From Megamerina dolium (Eukaryota; Arthropoda; Insecta; Diptera; Megamerinidae), in the NCBI GenBank assembly GCA_963854835.1, contig OY978527.1:19067345-19131344 (forward strand): a stretch of DNA of 64,000 nucleotides, read 5' to 3'. Position numbers and translations under genes: made by a program. Under the pieces are notes generated by a model that worked only from the letters and a program-made list of their open reading frames with translations, ran no database searches and had not been told where the DNA came from. This document shows, piece after piece, positions 25,012 to 36,369 of this stretch. Every line of letters starts with the position of its first letter. Positions within the stretch are counted from its first letter, which is position 1.

Positions 25012-27202
25012 GGTGGTGCAGATTAATTTGCACCACTCTAAAGCAGCTTCCGCTGCTTTCGTCCTCCGGCTAAGCGATAAAGCGGAAGATATCTTTCTAA
25101 TTCAGGAACCGTGGGTCCTGGATGATAAGGTGCGCTGACTAAGCTCCGCAAATTATGGACTCTACTATGCTCAAAACGCAGGTAAGCCTCGATCATGTAT
25201 TTTAGTGAAGAAATGCTACAAAGCATTCCTACTCTCTGATTACAGCGACAAGGATACTGTGACCATTGCGCTAGATCATCAATCCCTTATATATTGGCTG
25301 ATGTCTGCGTACATGGCTCACGACCACACTGAGCCCCCACCTCACCCTATAATAAGGAAGGCAGTTCGGGAGGAGGAGGAGAAATACGAGGCGAATCTGG
25401 TGATGGGAGCCGAGGCCAACGCACACCATTATATCTGGGGCAGCTCAGATAACAACGAACGAGGTGAGTCACTTTTTGAATATATTATTAGTTCTAACTT
25501 GACTCTCGCAAATATGGGTACAGAACCGACCTTTATTACCTGCAACAGGAGGGAGGTTTTAGATATAACCCTTACAAATGACTCTTCGGACTCCTCTTAG
25601 TTAGGGAATGGAGGGTTGACAAAGAACACTCTTTCTCGGATCATAGGTATATTAGCTTCCGCCTTGATATAAGGCCACAAAAGCAGATACCATTTTTAAA
25701 TAGGAAACGCACAAATTGGGACATAGTATAGGGCCACTCTGAATAAATGCCTCACTCAGGCGCCCTCAAGCCTGCAAAATGAGGAGCAGCTTGAGGCCGC
25801 TGTTGATCAAATTATAGAAGCTTGCAGGAAAGCTACTGTAGCGTCCTGTCCAAACAAAAGGACTCCAAAAAAGAAGAGACCTGCGTGGTGTAGAGATCAT
25901 CACTCTAAGGAAGGAGTGTCGACAGCAATTCAACCGAGCCAAAATCACTCATCAATGGCAACCCTATAAGGAGAGCCGACGAGTGTTTAAAAAGGCGATT
26001 AGGAGAAAAAAGATCATCATGGAATAACTTTTGCAGCAACATAGAAGAAATTTCAGAGGCAAGCCGCCTACGAAAGATTCTCGCAACAAATCCAGTTACA
26101 CCCAGCTTCATTATGAAGGGGGATGGTGATTGGACCACTTCAAGTCTCGAAACTCTTCAGGTACTAATTGATACCCACTTTCCAGGCTGTTTGGAGGACA
26201 GCCCTGGCCGAACTCCCAATGTTAATCCTCGTAGAATTATCTACGACGTCCCGCACAAAATAATCAGTAAAACAAAGATTAATTGAGCGATTAATAATTT
26301 TAAACCATTCAAGTCACCAGGACCTGATAGTAATATAACCGCGGACATGCAGAAGTGCGCGGATCTTCTAACACTTTGGTTGGAGGTAATCTAAGCATGC
26401 CTTGGGCTATGCTATGTCCCCAAGAGATGGCTAAAAGTAAACGTGGTGTTTATCCATAAAGGCGGAAATACGTCTCACTCAAAATCAAATGATTTTAGAC
26501 CTATAAGTCGATTATCCTTGTTATTAAAAACACTTCAAAGATTACTACTACTACAAGGGGCTCCATAGATGCTAGAATATATCTTCATTGCAACATGCAT
26601 ATAACAAAGGCAAATCCGATGAGACAGCCACTCACTTGTGCAGAAGATCGAAACATCGATGCACTGCAAATAATATAGCCTGGTCACCTTTTTAGATATT
26701 GAGTGGGCCTTCAATAACATCAACCCAGGAGAAGTCGAAAACTCTCTTTCTATGCTTAAGGTGGGTGAACCTATTATTATATTCATTAGTCTATTGCTAA
26801 AGCAAAGAGTGATAAACTCAAAATTGGGTACCTCATGTATTCGTAGATTTTCGATTAAGGGCATCCTTCAAGAGGGTGTGTTATCGCCCCTTCTGAGGAA
26901 CTTAACCATCAATGAAGTTTTCATATCATTACAGGCCACGGGCTGCAAAGCGGTGATTTATGCAGATGACGTGGCACTTGTGGCATCGGGAATATATTTA
27001 AATACCCTCATCGAAGTGATGGACGGTGCCTTATCAGTCCTGTCCAATACCTATTTTTACCTTACCTAGAATTGGGAGAAATAGTCTAAAGCTAACTGAA
27101 CAGGCGGAATACTTGGGTATAACTTTAGATAGGAAACTAAGTTGGAAACCAAACACGATGGGTTCGTAAAGCAACTGCAGCACTCTATTCCTGTAAGAAA
27201 TC
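25004..27202 (+). pseudogene. LINE ORF2 (endonuclease and RT), decayed
   Basis: The ATG at 25004 overlaps the end of ORF1 (stop 25009-25011), a usual LINE arrangement. The endonuclease start LRVVQINLHHSKAASAAFV and IFLIQEPWVL are visible, then MGAEANAHHYIWGSSDNNERG, which matches the catalytic D-x-N-A-H-x-x-W block with Glu in place of the usual Asp. The RT region shows GVLSPLLRNLTINE and the catalytic VIYADDVALVASG at about 26,960. Many stops and shifts occur between. The frame ends at the Gypsy 5' LTR (27203). Confidence 0.85.
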
Positions 27203-27501
27203 TGTTGGGATACCCAAAGAAGTCAACCAAAAATAAAGTAACCGGTTACTGTTGTAGAGACGGCAACTCTGCCTAATGTTTATGATTGTTCGAAAATGAT
27301 ATGTCAATTAGCTGTGTAACTTTCTGTCTCTCGGTTTTCTGCTTTGTAACTGGAAAGACGTTCTTCCTCTGCTCGAATAAAAAGCAAAGATTATATTTAG
27401 ATTTGAGTATTAATATATGGCAAAGCCAATTAAACTAAAATCTATATTCAGACTTTTATTTCATCCAATCAGGATCTTTAGCCACAGCGACGATCACAAC
27501 A
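27203..27501 (+). repeat. Gypsy 5' LTR
   Basis: 299 bp, TG...CA. It contains an AATAAA at about 27,378. The sequence immediately inside (ATTGGCGACGAGGAT from 27502) is the expected position of the primer-binding site, but I did not match it to a tRNA. Confidence 0.95.
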
Positions 27502-27594
27502 ATTGGCGACGAGGATAAAACTTGTGTGGAAATTCTTCAAACAAATTAAAAAGAATTAAATTGTTTCACATTTCCAAGTTGGCTGCATCATAAA

Positions 27595-30500
27595 ATGGCG
27601 ACAGATAATTCAGTTATTGCAGAGCTTCTTGCAAAACAACAAGAAACCATCGATAGACAACAACAATTGATGGAACGTTTGATGGCCGCAACGCTACAAC
27701 CAAATCAAGAAGCAAACGCATCAATCGAAACAAAGGCAGGCACATCTGGTTCGGAAGTGCTGATGGATATTTTGGCGAAAAACATTCGGGAATTCAATTT
27801 CGACCCGGAGGAAAATCAAATCTTCGAATTGTGGTATGAGCGGTACGAAGACATTTTTCTGGTGGAAGGTGAGAAGTTGGATGATGCTGCAAAAGTTCGA
27901 TTGCTGTTGAGGAAGATCAGCACTGTTGTCTTTGATAAATATAAAAATTATTTGTTACCAAAGCATACACGAGAAGTCTCATTTAATGACACCGTTGAAA
28001 ACCTTAAGAAATTGTTCGGCAGAAAAGACTCGCAATTCTCTTTACGGGTAAAGTGCATGCAATATCAAAATGGCGGAAACGAAGATATTGTCACTTACGC
28101 GGCTAACGTCAACAAGAGATGTGAACAGTTTTCTCTGGAAAAGTGCACGAAGGATAATTTCAAATGCCTTATGTTTGTCAACGGTCTACAATCATCGGAA
28201 CATAAAGAAATTAAAGCAAGACTTTTAACGATGTTAGATGCTGAAACTGAACAAAGCCCTCTTACCATTGATCATTTGGTTGCAGAAATTAATCGCGTAA
28301 AAAGTTTAAAGTGCGATGTGGATTTATGCGAGAAAAATCAAATCCAAGTTCAGATGGTTCAAACTAATAAACAATTGCAGTCGAAAAATTATCAGTCAAG
28401 CTCGGAAATCCCAAAACGACCATGTTGGCAATGTGGTAGTATGCATTTTGTGCGTGATTGTGGATACGCAAATCACAAATGCACACAATGTGGAAAGAGG
28501 GGTCACAAAGAAGGCTATTGTTCATGCTTTTCAGAAAAAAAATCAGGGACTGATAAAAATTCACAACACAAGAAGAATTTCTATAAAAAAACGCGTTCAA
28601 ATATAAATGGGATATATACCACCAGCTGTATTTCTAAAAGAAGACGTTTCGTGTCAGTACAAATAAATAACACACACTTAAAACTGCAACACGATACGGG
28701 TTCCGATTTAACTATAATTTCTTACGACAATTGGATGAAAATTGGAAAACCTACTTTGCGAACTTCTCGACACACACCACGGGATGCTTCAGGAAATCAA
28801 ATTAATATTACAGGAGAATTTGATGCAGAGGTAGTACTTAGGGGAAAAAACAAACATAGCACAATATCAGTTTCCTCAATGTCTAACTTGAATTTACTGG
28901 GATCGGATTTAATTGAAAGTTTTGGATTATGGGACATACCGATAAATTCCTACACCACATGTAAACAGGTTAGCAGGGTAACGTCTGAAGCTACAATTCA
29001 TCAGTTGTTCCCAACGGTGTTCAGGAAAGAAATAGGACATTGCACGTCGTTTAAAGTAAAATTACAACTGAAACCAGATGCAATTCCAGTTTTTCGCCCT
29101 AAAAGACAAGTAGCGTATGCGGTAAAAGACCCCCTTGATAACGAATTAAAACGTCTGGAAAAGGAAGGAATAATTCCACCAGTTAGTTTTTCAGAGTGGG
29201 CTGCACCAATAGTAGTGGTGAAGAAAGCATCAGGTGGCCTACGTATTTGTGGGGATTATTCTACTGGTCTAAACGAGCAGCTTGAACAACACACTTTCCC
29301 TTTACCTGTGCCTGACGATATTTTTATAAATTTCAATGAATGTTGTTTTTTTTCTATAGTGGATCTCAACAACGCTTATATGCAATTTGAAGTGGATGAC
29401 GACACGAAAAAACTTCTAGTCATAAACACACATCGCGGTCTGTATACATTTAATCGTCTTGCCCAAGGAGTAAAATCGGCACCAGGAGCATTTCAGCAAG
29501 GTATTGAGTCCATACTGTCCGGCATAGAAGGAGCATTTCCATACCTGGATGACGTCATCATCGCAACACGTACAATAGAACAAAATGTTACTGCAGTAGA
29601 ACAAGTAATGGAGAGATTTGCCTTGCACAACATCACTGTAAATTTTGAAAAGTGTTCATTTTTTAAAACGTCGTGCACTTACCTAGGATTTCACGTGGAT
29701 AAAAATGGGGTGAGTCCAGACAAAAACAAAATAAAAAAAGTTTTAGATTTACCACCACCTAAAAATGTCAGCGAATTAAGAGCATTTTTGGGAGCAATAA
29801 ATTATTATGGGAAATTCCTGATTCAAATGAGAAAGTTGCGAGATCCGCTGGACAAATTGTTGAAACTAGATTCAAAATGGTCATGGAATGAACAGTGTCA
29901 ACGTAGCTTCGATAAATTTAAACAACTACTGTCTTCCGATTTATTACTAACACACTTCGATCCAAAATTGCCAATCAAAGTAGCTGCCGATGCTTCGAAT
30001 GTCGGTCTAGGGGCATACATTTGCCACGTATACCCCGATGGAAGCGAGAAAGCCATTTATCACTGTGCTAGATCTATTACACCTGCAGAAAAAAATTATG
30101 CACAGATTGAAAAAGAAGGATTAGCTTTAGTGTTTGCAGTAGTAAAATTTCATAAATTTTTATATGGCAGAAAATTTATATTACAAACTGATCATAAGCC
30201 ATTGCTCGCAATCTTTGGAAATAAGAAGGGAATTCCTGCGCATTCAGCAAATCGCCTTCAGCGCTGGGCGCTAACACTTATGTCGTACGATTTTGAGTTA
30301 CAATATATTTCAACTAATAATTTTGGAGCTGCCGATATTTTATCGCGGTTAATAGGACAAACAACTAAATCTACTGAAGACACTGTCATTGCCAATATTC
30401 ACATCGATGCGGAGATTAGACAGGTTGCTGATGACATAACTATGGCACTGCCAATAACATTCAAAATGGTTTGCGTGGCAACTAAGAATGATCCAATTTT

Positions 30501-31977
30501 GCAAGATATCGTCACCTATATTAGAAGTGGGAACTGGCCAAATGAGAAATCACATGATATCAAATGTTTTTTTGCTAGGAAAGATGATTTAAGCATCGTG
30601 GATGATTGTATAATGTACTCAGAACGTCTTATCATTCCTAAATGTTTTAGAAAACGCATTCTGAAAGAACTGCATAAAGGTCACGATGGTATAGAAAGAA
30701 CCAAAGCTTTAGCTCGTAGTTATGTCTACTGGCCTCATATAGATGATGATATTAAGCAAGTCGTACAGTCATGCGAAAAATGTGCCTTAGTAGCAAAAAC
30801 ATTACCAAAGACAACATTAGTATCTTGGCCTCAAGCAACGTATCCGATGCAAAGAATACACGTCGATATTGCGGGTCCAGTGCACAATGAGTATTATTTC
30901 GTAATTGTGGACTCATTTTCGAAATGGCCACAGATATACAAAATAAATTCAATTTCTTCATCGAAAATTCTGGAATGTTTAACAGATTTTACATCACAAT
31001 TTGGAAATCCAGAATTGATTGTGAGCGATAATGGCACACAATTTACTAGCCAACACTTTTCTGATTTTTGTAAAAAAAATGGTATAGTCCATAAGTTTAC
31101 TGCCCCGTATCACCCACAATCAAATGGATTAGCTGAACGATTTGTTGACACTCTTAAACGGGCACTTAAAAAGCTGGACGGAACTGGTACCTCGAATCAA
31201 AATCTACAGTCATTTTTAAAGTGCTATCGTTCTACGCCTAATTCGAATGCACCGCAGAATAAAACACCATCCGAATTGTTCATAGGGAGAAAATTGAAGA
31301 TTAACTTAGATTTACTTCGTAAAAGGGATCAACCTGAAATGAAGCGTAATGAGAAAATGGAACAGCAGTTCAACAAGAGACATAGTGCTAAAGAGCGAAA
31401 TTATAAGCGTGGTGATAAAGTATACGTAAAAATATACAAATTGAATAAAACATTTTGGTACCCCGGTGTCATAACTAAAACCATAGGTAATGTTAATTAC
31501 GAAGTAAAGGTGGACAACATACCGTGTTTAAGAGAAGTCAGATCACACGCCAATCAATTAAGGCAAAGATTTACAGATGAGACATCATCAGATTTTGAAA
31601 TTCTAGTTGATCATTTTGACCTACCATCCAAATCAACTCAAGCAATTGAACCACCATCTCCAGAATCCACAAATTATAATAGCCAAAAAGATAACACCAA
31701 TATACCAACACAAATATATCATCCACCACAAATTGATTTTGCTCGGCCGTCATCAAAAAATTTGAATCAACAACCAACAATAGATTCTAGCCAAGAACCA
31801 ACATCCATAACATCAAATCATCAATCACCTTTAATACATCCAGAGTTTCAAGCATCACCTTCGTTAGGAACAAGGAGGTCATCTAGAAGGAAGCGACCTC
31901 CTCCATGGACGGATGACTACGTACTTTCAAAGAGAAGGAGAGATGTTGGGATACCCAAAGAAGTCAACCAAAAATAA
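27595..31977 (+). CDS. Gypsy gag-pol polyprotein, intact
   Basis: 1,460 aa, gag and pol in one frame without frameshift. Two CCHC knuckles (CWQCGSMHFVRDC about residue 277 and CTQCGKRGHKEGYC about 296, the first not strictly canonical). Aspartic protease with DTGSD at 367. RT with YLDD at 650. RNase H with DASN at 799. Integrase with HKGH...CEKC zinc module from 1027 and catalytic Asp 1091, Asp 1145, Glu 1181 (35 residues between the last two, the DD35E spacing). A basic, Pro/Ser/Gln-rich tail follows. The last 11 codons and stop lie inside the 3' LTR. Domain order and sequence resemble the mag lineage (K02A2.6-like Pol). All catalytic residues are present, so I infer it can still work. Confidence 0.96.
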   Translation: MATDNSVIAELLAKQQETIDRQQQLMERLMAATLQPNQEANASIETKAGTSGSEVLMDILAKNIREFNFDPEENQIFELWYERYEDIFLVEGEKLDDAAKVRLLLRKISTVVFDKYKNYLLPKHTREVSFNDTVENLKKLFGRKDSQFSLRVKCMQYQNGGNEDIVTYAANVNKRCEQFSLEKCTKDNFKCLMFVNGLQSSEHKEIKARLLTMLDAETEQSPLTIDHLVAEINRVKSLKCDVDLCEKNQIQVQMVQTNKQLQSKNYQSSSEIPKRPCWQCGSMHFVRDCGYANHKCTQCGKRGHKEGYCSCFSEKKSGTDKNSQHKKNFYKKTRSNINGIYTTSCISKRRRFVSVQINNTHLKLQHDTGSDLTIISYDNWMKIGKPTLRTSRHTPRDASGNQINITGEFDAEVVLRGKNKHSTISVSSMSNLNLLGSDLIESFGLWDIPINSYTTCKQVSRVTSEATIHQLFPTVFRKEIGHCTSFKVKLQLKPDAIPVFRPKRQVAYAVKDPLDNELKRLEKEGIIPPVSFSEWAAPIVVVKKASGGLRICGDYSTGLNEQLEQHTFPLPVPDDIFINFNECCFFSIVDLNNAYMQFEVDDDTKKLLVINTHRGLYTFNRLAQGVKSAPGAFQQGIESILSGIEGAFPYLDDVIIATRTIEQNVTAVEQVMERFALHNITVNFEKCSFFKTSCTYLGFHVDKNGVSPDKNKIKKVLDLPPPKNVSELRAFLGAINYYGKFLIQMRKLRDPLDKLLKLDSKWSWNEQCQRSFDKFKQLLSSDLLLTHFDPKLPIKVAADASNVGLGAYICHVYPDGSEKAIYHCARSITPAEKNYAQIEKEGLALVFAVVKFHKFLYGRKFILQTDHKPLLAIFGNKKGIPAHSANRLQRWALTLMSYDFELQYISTNNFGAADILSRLIGQTTKSTEDTVIANIHIDAEIRQVADDITMALPITFKMVCVATKNDPILQDIVTYIRSGNWPNEKSHDIKCFFARKDDLSIVDDCIMYSERLIIPKCFRKRILKELHKGHDGIERTKALARSYVYWPHIDDDIKQVVQSCEKCALVAKTLPKTTLVSWPQATYPMQRIHVDIAGPVHNEYYFVIVDSFSKWPQIYKINSISSSKILECLTDFTSQFGNPELIVSDNGTQFTSQHFSDFCKKNGIVHKFTAPYHPQSNGLAERFVDTLKRALKKLDGTGTSNQNLQSFLKCYRSTPNSNAPQNKTPSELFIGRKLKINLDLLRKRDQPEMKRNEKMEQQFNKRHSAKERNYKRGDKVYVKIYKLNKTFWYPGVITKTIGNVNYEVKVDNIPCLREVRSHANQLRQRFTDETSSDFEILVDHFDLPSKSTQAIEPPSPESTNYNSQKDNTNIPTQIYHPPQIDFARPSSKNLNQQPTIDSSQEPTSITSNHQSPLIHPEFQASPSLGTRRSSRRKRPPPWTDDYVLSKRRRDVGIPKEVNQK
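31929..31943 (+). promoter_or_regulatory. Gypsy polypurine tract
   Basis: AAAGAGAAGGAGAGA directly abuts the 3' LTR, the position of the plus-strand primer. It is coding as well (KRRR region of Pol). Confidence 0.8.
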
Positions 31978-32242
31978 AGTAACCGGTTACTGTTGTAGAG
32001 ACGGCAACTCTGCCTAATGTTTATGATTGTTCGAAAATGATATGTCAATTAGCTGTGTAACTTTCTGTCTCTCGGTTTTCTGCTTTGTAACTGGAAAGAC
32101 GTTCTTCCTCTGCTCGAATAAAAAGCAAAGATTATATTTAGATTTGAGTATTAATATATGGCAAAGCCAATTAAACTAAAATCTATATTCAGACTTTTAT
32201 TTCATCCAATCAGGATCTTTAGCCAGAGCGACGATCACAACA
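31944..32242 (+). repeat. Gypsy 3' LTR
   Basis: 299 bp, same limits as the 5' LTR, one mismatch. It contains the pol stop codon at 31975-31977. Confidence 0.95.
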
Positions 32243-32247
32243 AAATC

Positions 32248-33040
32248 CATAGGTAAAAGATGGGGGATGAGTCCTACAATCGTATCATGGCTATACTCTG
32301 CGGTCGTGAGACCAATTCTTTTTTACATTGTGATAGTCTGGTGGTAATCCTTAAATAAGGAGGTACACAGACGACAAATAGATAAGGTTCAAAGGACGTC
32401 TGCGGTGTTGACAACAGGCGCTCTAAGAACCACCCCGTCAAAAGCGCTCTAATCGCTACTGCATCTACTCCCCGTAGATTTATTTGGCAGGCAGAGAGCT
32501 CTGATATCAGCAATAGCTTCACGCTGGGCTCAACCAGGATACGGGCATTCAAGGATCCTGGGGGAGTGCACTACGATTCTGAATGACATCGACTATACCA
32601 TCCCCATACCATGCTTTGACAATAGTTTCTCAACCCATATACCCTCAAGGGAAGAATGGAATAGGGGTAATGTCAACGAAACTGGAGTTCAATCGGTACA
32701 ATTGTACACAGATGGCTCCAAATTGGAGGGTAGGGTAGGAGGTGGCGTCTTTTCTGATTCCTTACGCATTAAGCTCAAGTTCCGATTACCCGACTTTTGC
32801 AGTGTTTTTCAAGCCGAGATAATGGCTATAAAGGAGGCGGCAACGTAGCTTCGCTGTAATATAATATCCTTCAAAGATGTTTTTATCTACAACGACAGTC
32901 AAGCTGCCATTAAATCTCTCGCAGGAGCGTTCGCCAAATCGGCGTTTTCTTACGAGAACGCAACTCAGATAAGTTGATTTCCAGAATTACAGGTCTTATA
33001 GGACCAAAGAATTTCCACGTTGTTCCTATTCGCAAAGGCC
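32248..33040 (+). pseudogene. RNase H-type LINE, 3' part (RT thumb and RNase H)
   Basis: Continues ORF2 from the other side of the Gypsy: GKRWGMSPTIVSWLYSAVVRPI is the conserved post-RT segment. RNase H follows with LYTDGSKLEGRVGGGVF (first Asp), CSVFQAEIMAIKEA (Glu) and IYNDSQAAIKSL (second Asp). Stops near 32,345 and 32,848 and small shifts show decay. It fades by about 33,040, where Jockey-like ORF1 sequence begins. The true LINE 3' end is not visible. Confidence 0.85.
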
Positions 33041-33056
33041 AATTGAGGAACCGAAA

Positions 33057-33960
33057 GTGCAAATCTACAGCGAAACTCATTATCGCAAAGTAATTGCGGA
33101 ATTTGATGCTGGAAAAATGAATTACTACACATATCACCTAGAAAGTAGTAAGGGCTTAATCGTTGTACTCAAAGACGTCGAACCCAACGTTGATATTAAC
33201 GAAATCAAACTTGCCTTTCAGGAAGAAGGATTTCAAGCCAAAATAGTATTCAACATTCTCAACAAGAGCAATATACCTCAACCGTTATATCGTATTGAGC
33301 TTCAGCCTGAAACAAAACCCCTAAAAAAAGGTATAGTAACCCCATATATAAAATTCGATATTTATTGCATCGCAAAATCACAATCGAGGAACCCCATAAG
33401 AGAACTGGACCTCCTCAGTGCAGAACTGCCAATAATATGGACATACTAAGACATATTGTACCTTGCCAGCTGTTTGTGTGATTTATGGAGATCTCCATAA
33501 ATCAAACATATGCCCAAAGTCTAAAAGCGATACTAGCATGAAAAAATGCAGCAATTGTGGAGGTAATCACACCGCAAATTATATAGGTTGCTCAGTATAT
33601 ACAACCCTAAAGTTAAATTTCTCCGCTAGCAATCAACCTCTAAAACCAGTTGAGCAAACTCAGATAGCCAACTCAAGTAAGAGACAAAATATTGATGCAA
33701 CACAATTCTTCTCTGCAATCCCAAACAAGAATCAAACCAATTCATACGCTAGTGTGTTAAAACAAAACCCACACCAACAAAGCAATGTAAATAATGAGCA
33801 GAAGCACTCACTGCCCACCCAACAGCCAAGTACCCTTGAACATTTGCTTCAAACATTAATTCAGAATATGAACCAATTCATGAACTCAATGCAAACAATG
33901 ATGCAAGAAATGATGAAAAATCAATCGATGTTACTCCAAACATTGCTATCCAGACCATGA
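33057..33960 (+). pseudogene. Jockey-like LINE ORF1 (PRE/C2HC and zinc knuckles), frameshifted
   Basis: First frame (to 33449): YRKVIAEFDAGKMNYYTYHL and IVVLKDVEPNVDINEIK, the PRE_C2HC-type RNA-binding region of Jockey-clade ORF1 (PF07530 by pattern). Around 33,425 the frame shifts. The second frame carries zinc knuckles: a Cys/His block in the shifted stretch (YGHTKTYC), then CVIYGDLHKSNIC and CSNCGGNHTANYIGC. The C-terminus has Gln/Asn- and Met-rich stretches. The stop codon TGA at 33958-33960 overlaps the ORF2 ATG (ATGA), indicating coupled translation in the ancestor. Confidence 0.85.
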
Positions 33961-36220
33961 GTCGTCTCAAGATATGCCACTGGAACGTCAACGGCTTAAG
34001 CCAGCACCATTTGGAGCTAATTCAATTCCTTGAATCCAGCCAGATCGACATAATGGCAAAAATTGCTACCAAATACCATATTACAAAATGTACACCACAA
34101 ATCATCCGCATGGTAAGGCACGTGGAGGAACTGCCATATTGATAAAAAGCAGGATAAAACATCATGTTCTCGAAGGTGTGGAAGAATACATCTCTAAGCT
34201 AGTAATATATGCGATATACTGTCCCCCAAGATACAGTATTACCGAACAGCAATATAAAGAATTTTTCTCAACTCTTGGTAGCAAATTCTTGGTTGCTGGC
34301 GATTTCAACGCCAAACACACTCACTGGGGCTCCCGCTTAATAACTCCAAAAGGCAGAAGACTATATTCAATCATCACTAACCACTGCTACGATGTTATTT
34401 CAAATGGTCAACCGACATATTGGCCGACGGACAAGAGGAAGATAACCGATCTCATAGACTTTGGAGTCGCCAAAGGTTTGCAGATGGAAAATATCTCCAC
34501 AGAGTGTAATTATGATCTATCATCTGACCACTCACCCACGGTAATATCTATAAAATCACCAAACCCCCAAGGCAATTGTGTTAGAAAGAAAATAGACTGG
34601 TTGAAATTTGAGAAATATATTAATTCCCATCTTCCTCTAAGTACTGTATTAAAAAATGGACACGATGTAGACTCAGCACTCGAAAAATTCAACCAGCTGC
34701 TCTCATTAGCTCTCAGCTTAGCCACCTGCACAAAGTTATGCAAGCTCTTTGTGTAAATCAGCAAAAAATTCAAATCGGCCAATTCTCACTGATTCTCCCA
34801 TCCGTTTGAGTGACGGTAATTGGGCTAGAAGCAACTGTGAGAAGGGTTTGGCTTTTGCAGACCACCTACAAAGTGTGTTTACACCCAGTCCACGCTCTTC
34901 ACAGTCCTCACTACCGAAATTAACTTCTCAACCTTGCTCAATAAAGCTCAAAATTAAAAAAAGGACATATTCAAAGCAATTTACAAAGATTTAAACCCAA
35001 AAAAATTACCTGGCCCAAATAAAATTACCGGTGAAATGATAAAAGAGCTACCGCCGGCTTCAGTAATTCATCTCATGCACATTTTCAATGCTATCCTTCG
35101 TATTAAACACTATCCCAAATGCTGGAAAACTTCAAAAATTATTATGATAGTAATACCAGGAAAAGACCCTACAAAAGTTGCATCGTACAGACCTATCAGC
35201 CTCCTGCCTCTACTCTCTAAAGTATTCGAAAAACTACTTGTCATGAATATAACTCCATTTATTAATCTCAACCAACTGATTCCCCAACATCAGATTGGAT
35301 TTAGAAAACAGCACGGCACAATAGAGCAAGTCCACCGCATTGTAACTCTGATAAGGAACACTTTTGAAGAAAAAAAGTATTGCTCAGCTGTCTTTCTTGA
35401 TATCACTCAAGCTTTCGATAAAGTATGGCACGATGGCCTTATTTGCAAGCTCAAACTATTACTGCCTGCAAATGATTCCTCATTGCTTAGTAGCTACCTC
35501 ACGAAAAGACAATTTCTCGTACATCACAAGGATTACACAACAAATCCATTGGATATTCACGCTTTCGTTCCTCAAGGAAGCGTTTTGGGCCCCTTACTGT
35601 ATCTCTTATACACTTCAGATATACCCAACAATAACTATACATTCATATTGGCCTTTGCTGATGATACGGAAATATTGTGCTCTCGCTCTAACCCCATAGA
35701 AGCTACTAAACTCCTGCAGACTCATGTCGATTCTCTCGAAATCTGGCTACCAAAATGGCGTATAAAAGTCAATGAATCAAAGAGCGTACATGTAACCTTC
35801 ACGCTAAGGTTAGATACATGTCCCCCACTTAAAATTAATGGCCAATCAGTTCCACAATGTTCCTCAACAAAGTACTTGGGTATTCACCTCGACAGAAGGC
35901 TGACCTGGAAAAATCACATAGAGGCAAAGAAAACTCAGATCAAGCTTAAAATGAATCAGTTATGGTGGCTGTTACACAAAAGATCAAAGTTGAATCTCGA
36001 ATACAGTGCTATTATATGAAGCAATCTTGAAGCCAATCTGGACTGATGGTATTCAGTTTTGGGGCACCGCATCTCCCTCACAATTTCTGAGGAAGTTGCA
36101 ATGTCCTGCAGAAGCTACATTCAAAAATTACACAATCATCCGAATCCCCTTGCTAGGCAATTGTTGCTGAGCACGGGGCATCGTCGATTAAAAAGAAAAG
36201 ACACACTGAATATGCTGTGA
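33957..36220 (+). pseudogene. LINE ORF2 (endonuclease + RT), copy B, broken
   Basis: The start MSRLKICHWNVNGLSQHH is the usual endonuclease N-terminus. A small deletion removes the ETHF block still present in copy A. The frame then moves to 34088-34756 (VAGDFNAKHTHWGSR, DLSSDHSP), 34749-34994 (linker) and about 34,975-36,019 (RT, with FADDTEIL replacing FADDTAIL). A further shift near 36,010 leads to the C-terminal NHPNPLARQLL stretch. A deletion near 36,080 removes part of the C-terminus present in copy A. Not functional. Confidence 0.9.
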
Positions 36221-36369
36221 AATTGCTATACCTCGCGACTCAACAAATTGTGATGGAACGTAGGGAATATCACATAATCTTAGTTAGTTTTTAAGATTTG
36301 AATACTTATTGTTAGTTTCTAAGTATTTTAGAAAGATTCAATGAAAAAGGTTATTTCACAAAAAAAAAT

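Larger units (their letters stand above)
22731..27202 (+). mobile_element. RNase H-type LINE with DUF4780-like ORF1, 5' part
   Basis: The GC-rich DNA from about 22,735 is the probable 5' UTR (outer limit approximate). It is followed by decayed ORF1 and ORF2. The 3' part resumes at 32248 after the Gypsy insertion: the broken codons around KKS/GKRWGMSP rejoin when the 5-bp duplication AAATC is collapsed. A SINE also interrupts ORF1. Domain order (ORF1, endonuclease, RT, RNase H) and the HHSKAASAA endonuclease start place it in the I/R1/LOA group. The exact clade is not settled. Confidence 0.85.
27203..32242 (+). mobile_element. Full-length Gypsy (mag-like) LTR retrotransposon
   Basis: 299-bp LTRs (27203-27501 and 31944-32242) begin TGTTGGG and end ACAACA. 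They differ by a single base by eye (agccaC versus agccaG). A 5-bp target duplication AAATC flanks the element (27198-27202 and 32243-32247). The internal region has one uninterrupted 1,460-aa gag-pol frame. No env-like frame is present. The near-identical LTRs and open frame mean a recent insertion, probably still competent. Confidence 0.97.
33041..36369 (+). mobile_element. Jockey-like LINE, copy B
   Basis: Plus-strand LINE with most of ORF1, a 4-bp overlapping ORF2, and a short 3' UTR ending in an A run at 36361-36368. The 5' boundary inside the older LINE is approximate and I found no target duplication. It is highly similar to copy A over the shared part, including the same out-of-frame linker deletion and the same seven-A frameshift. 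Confidence 0.9.
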
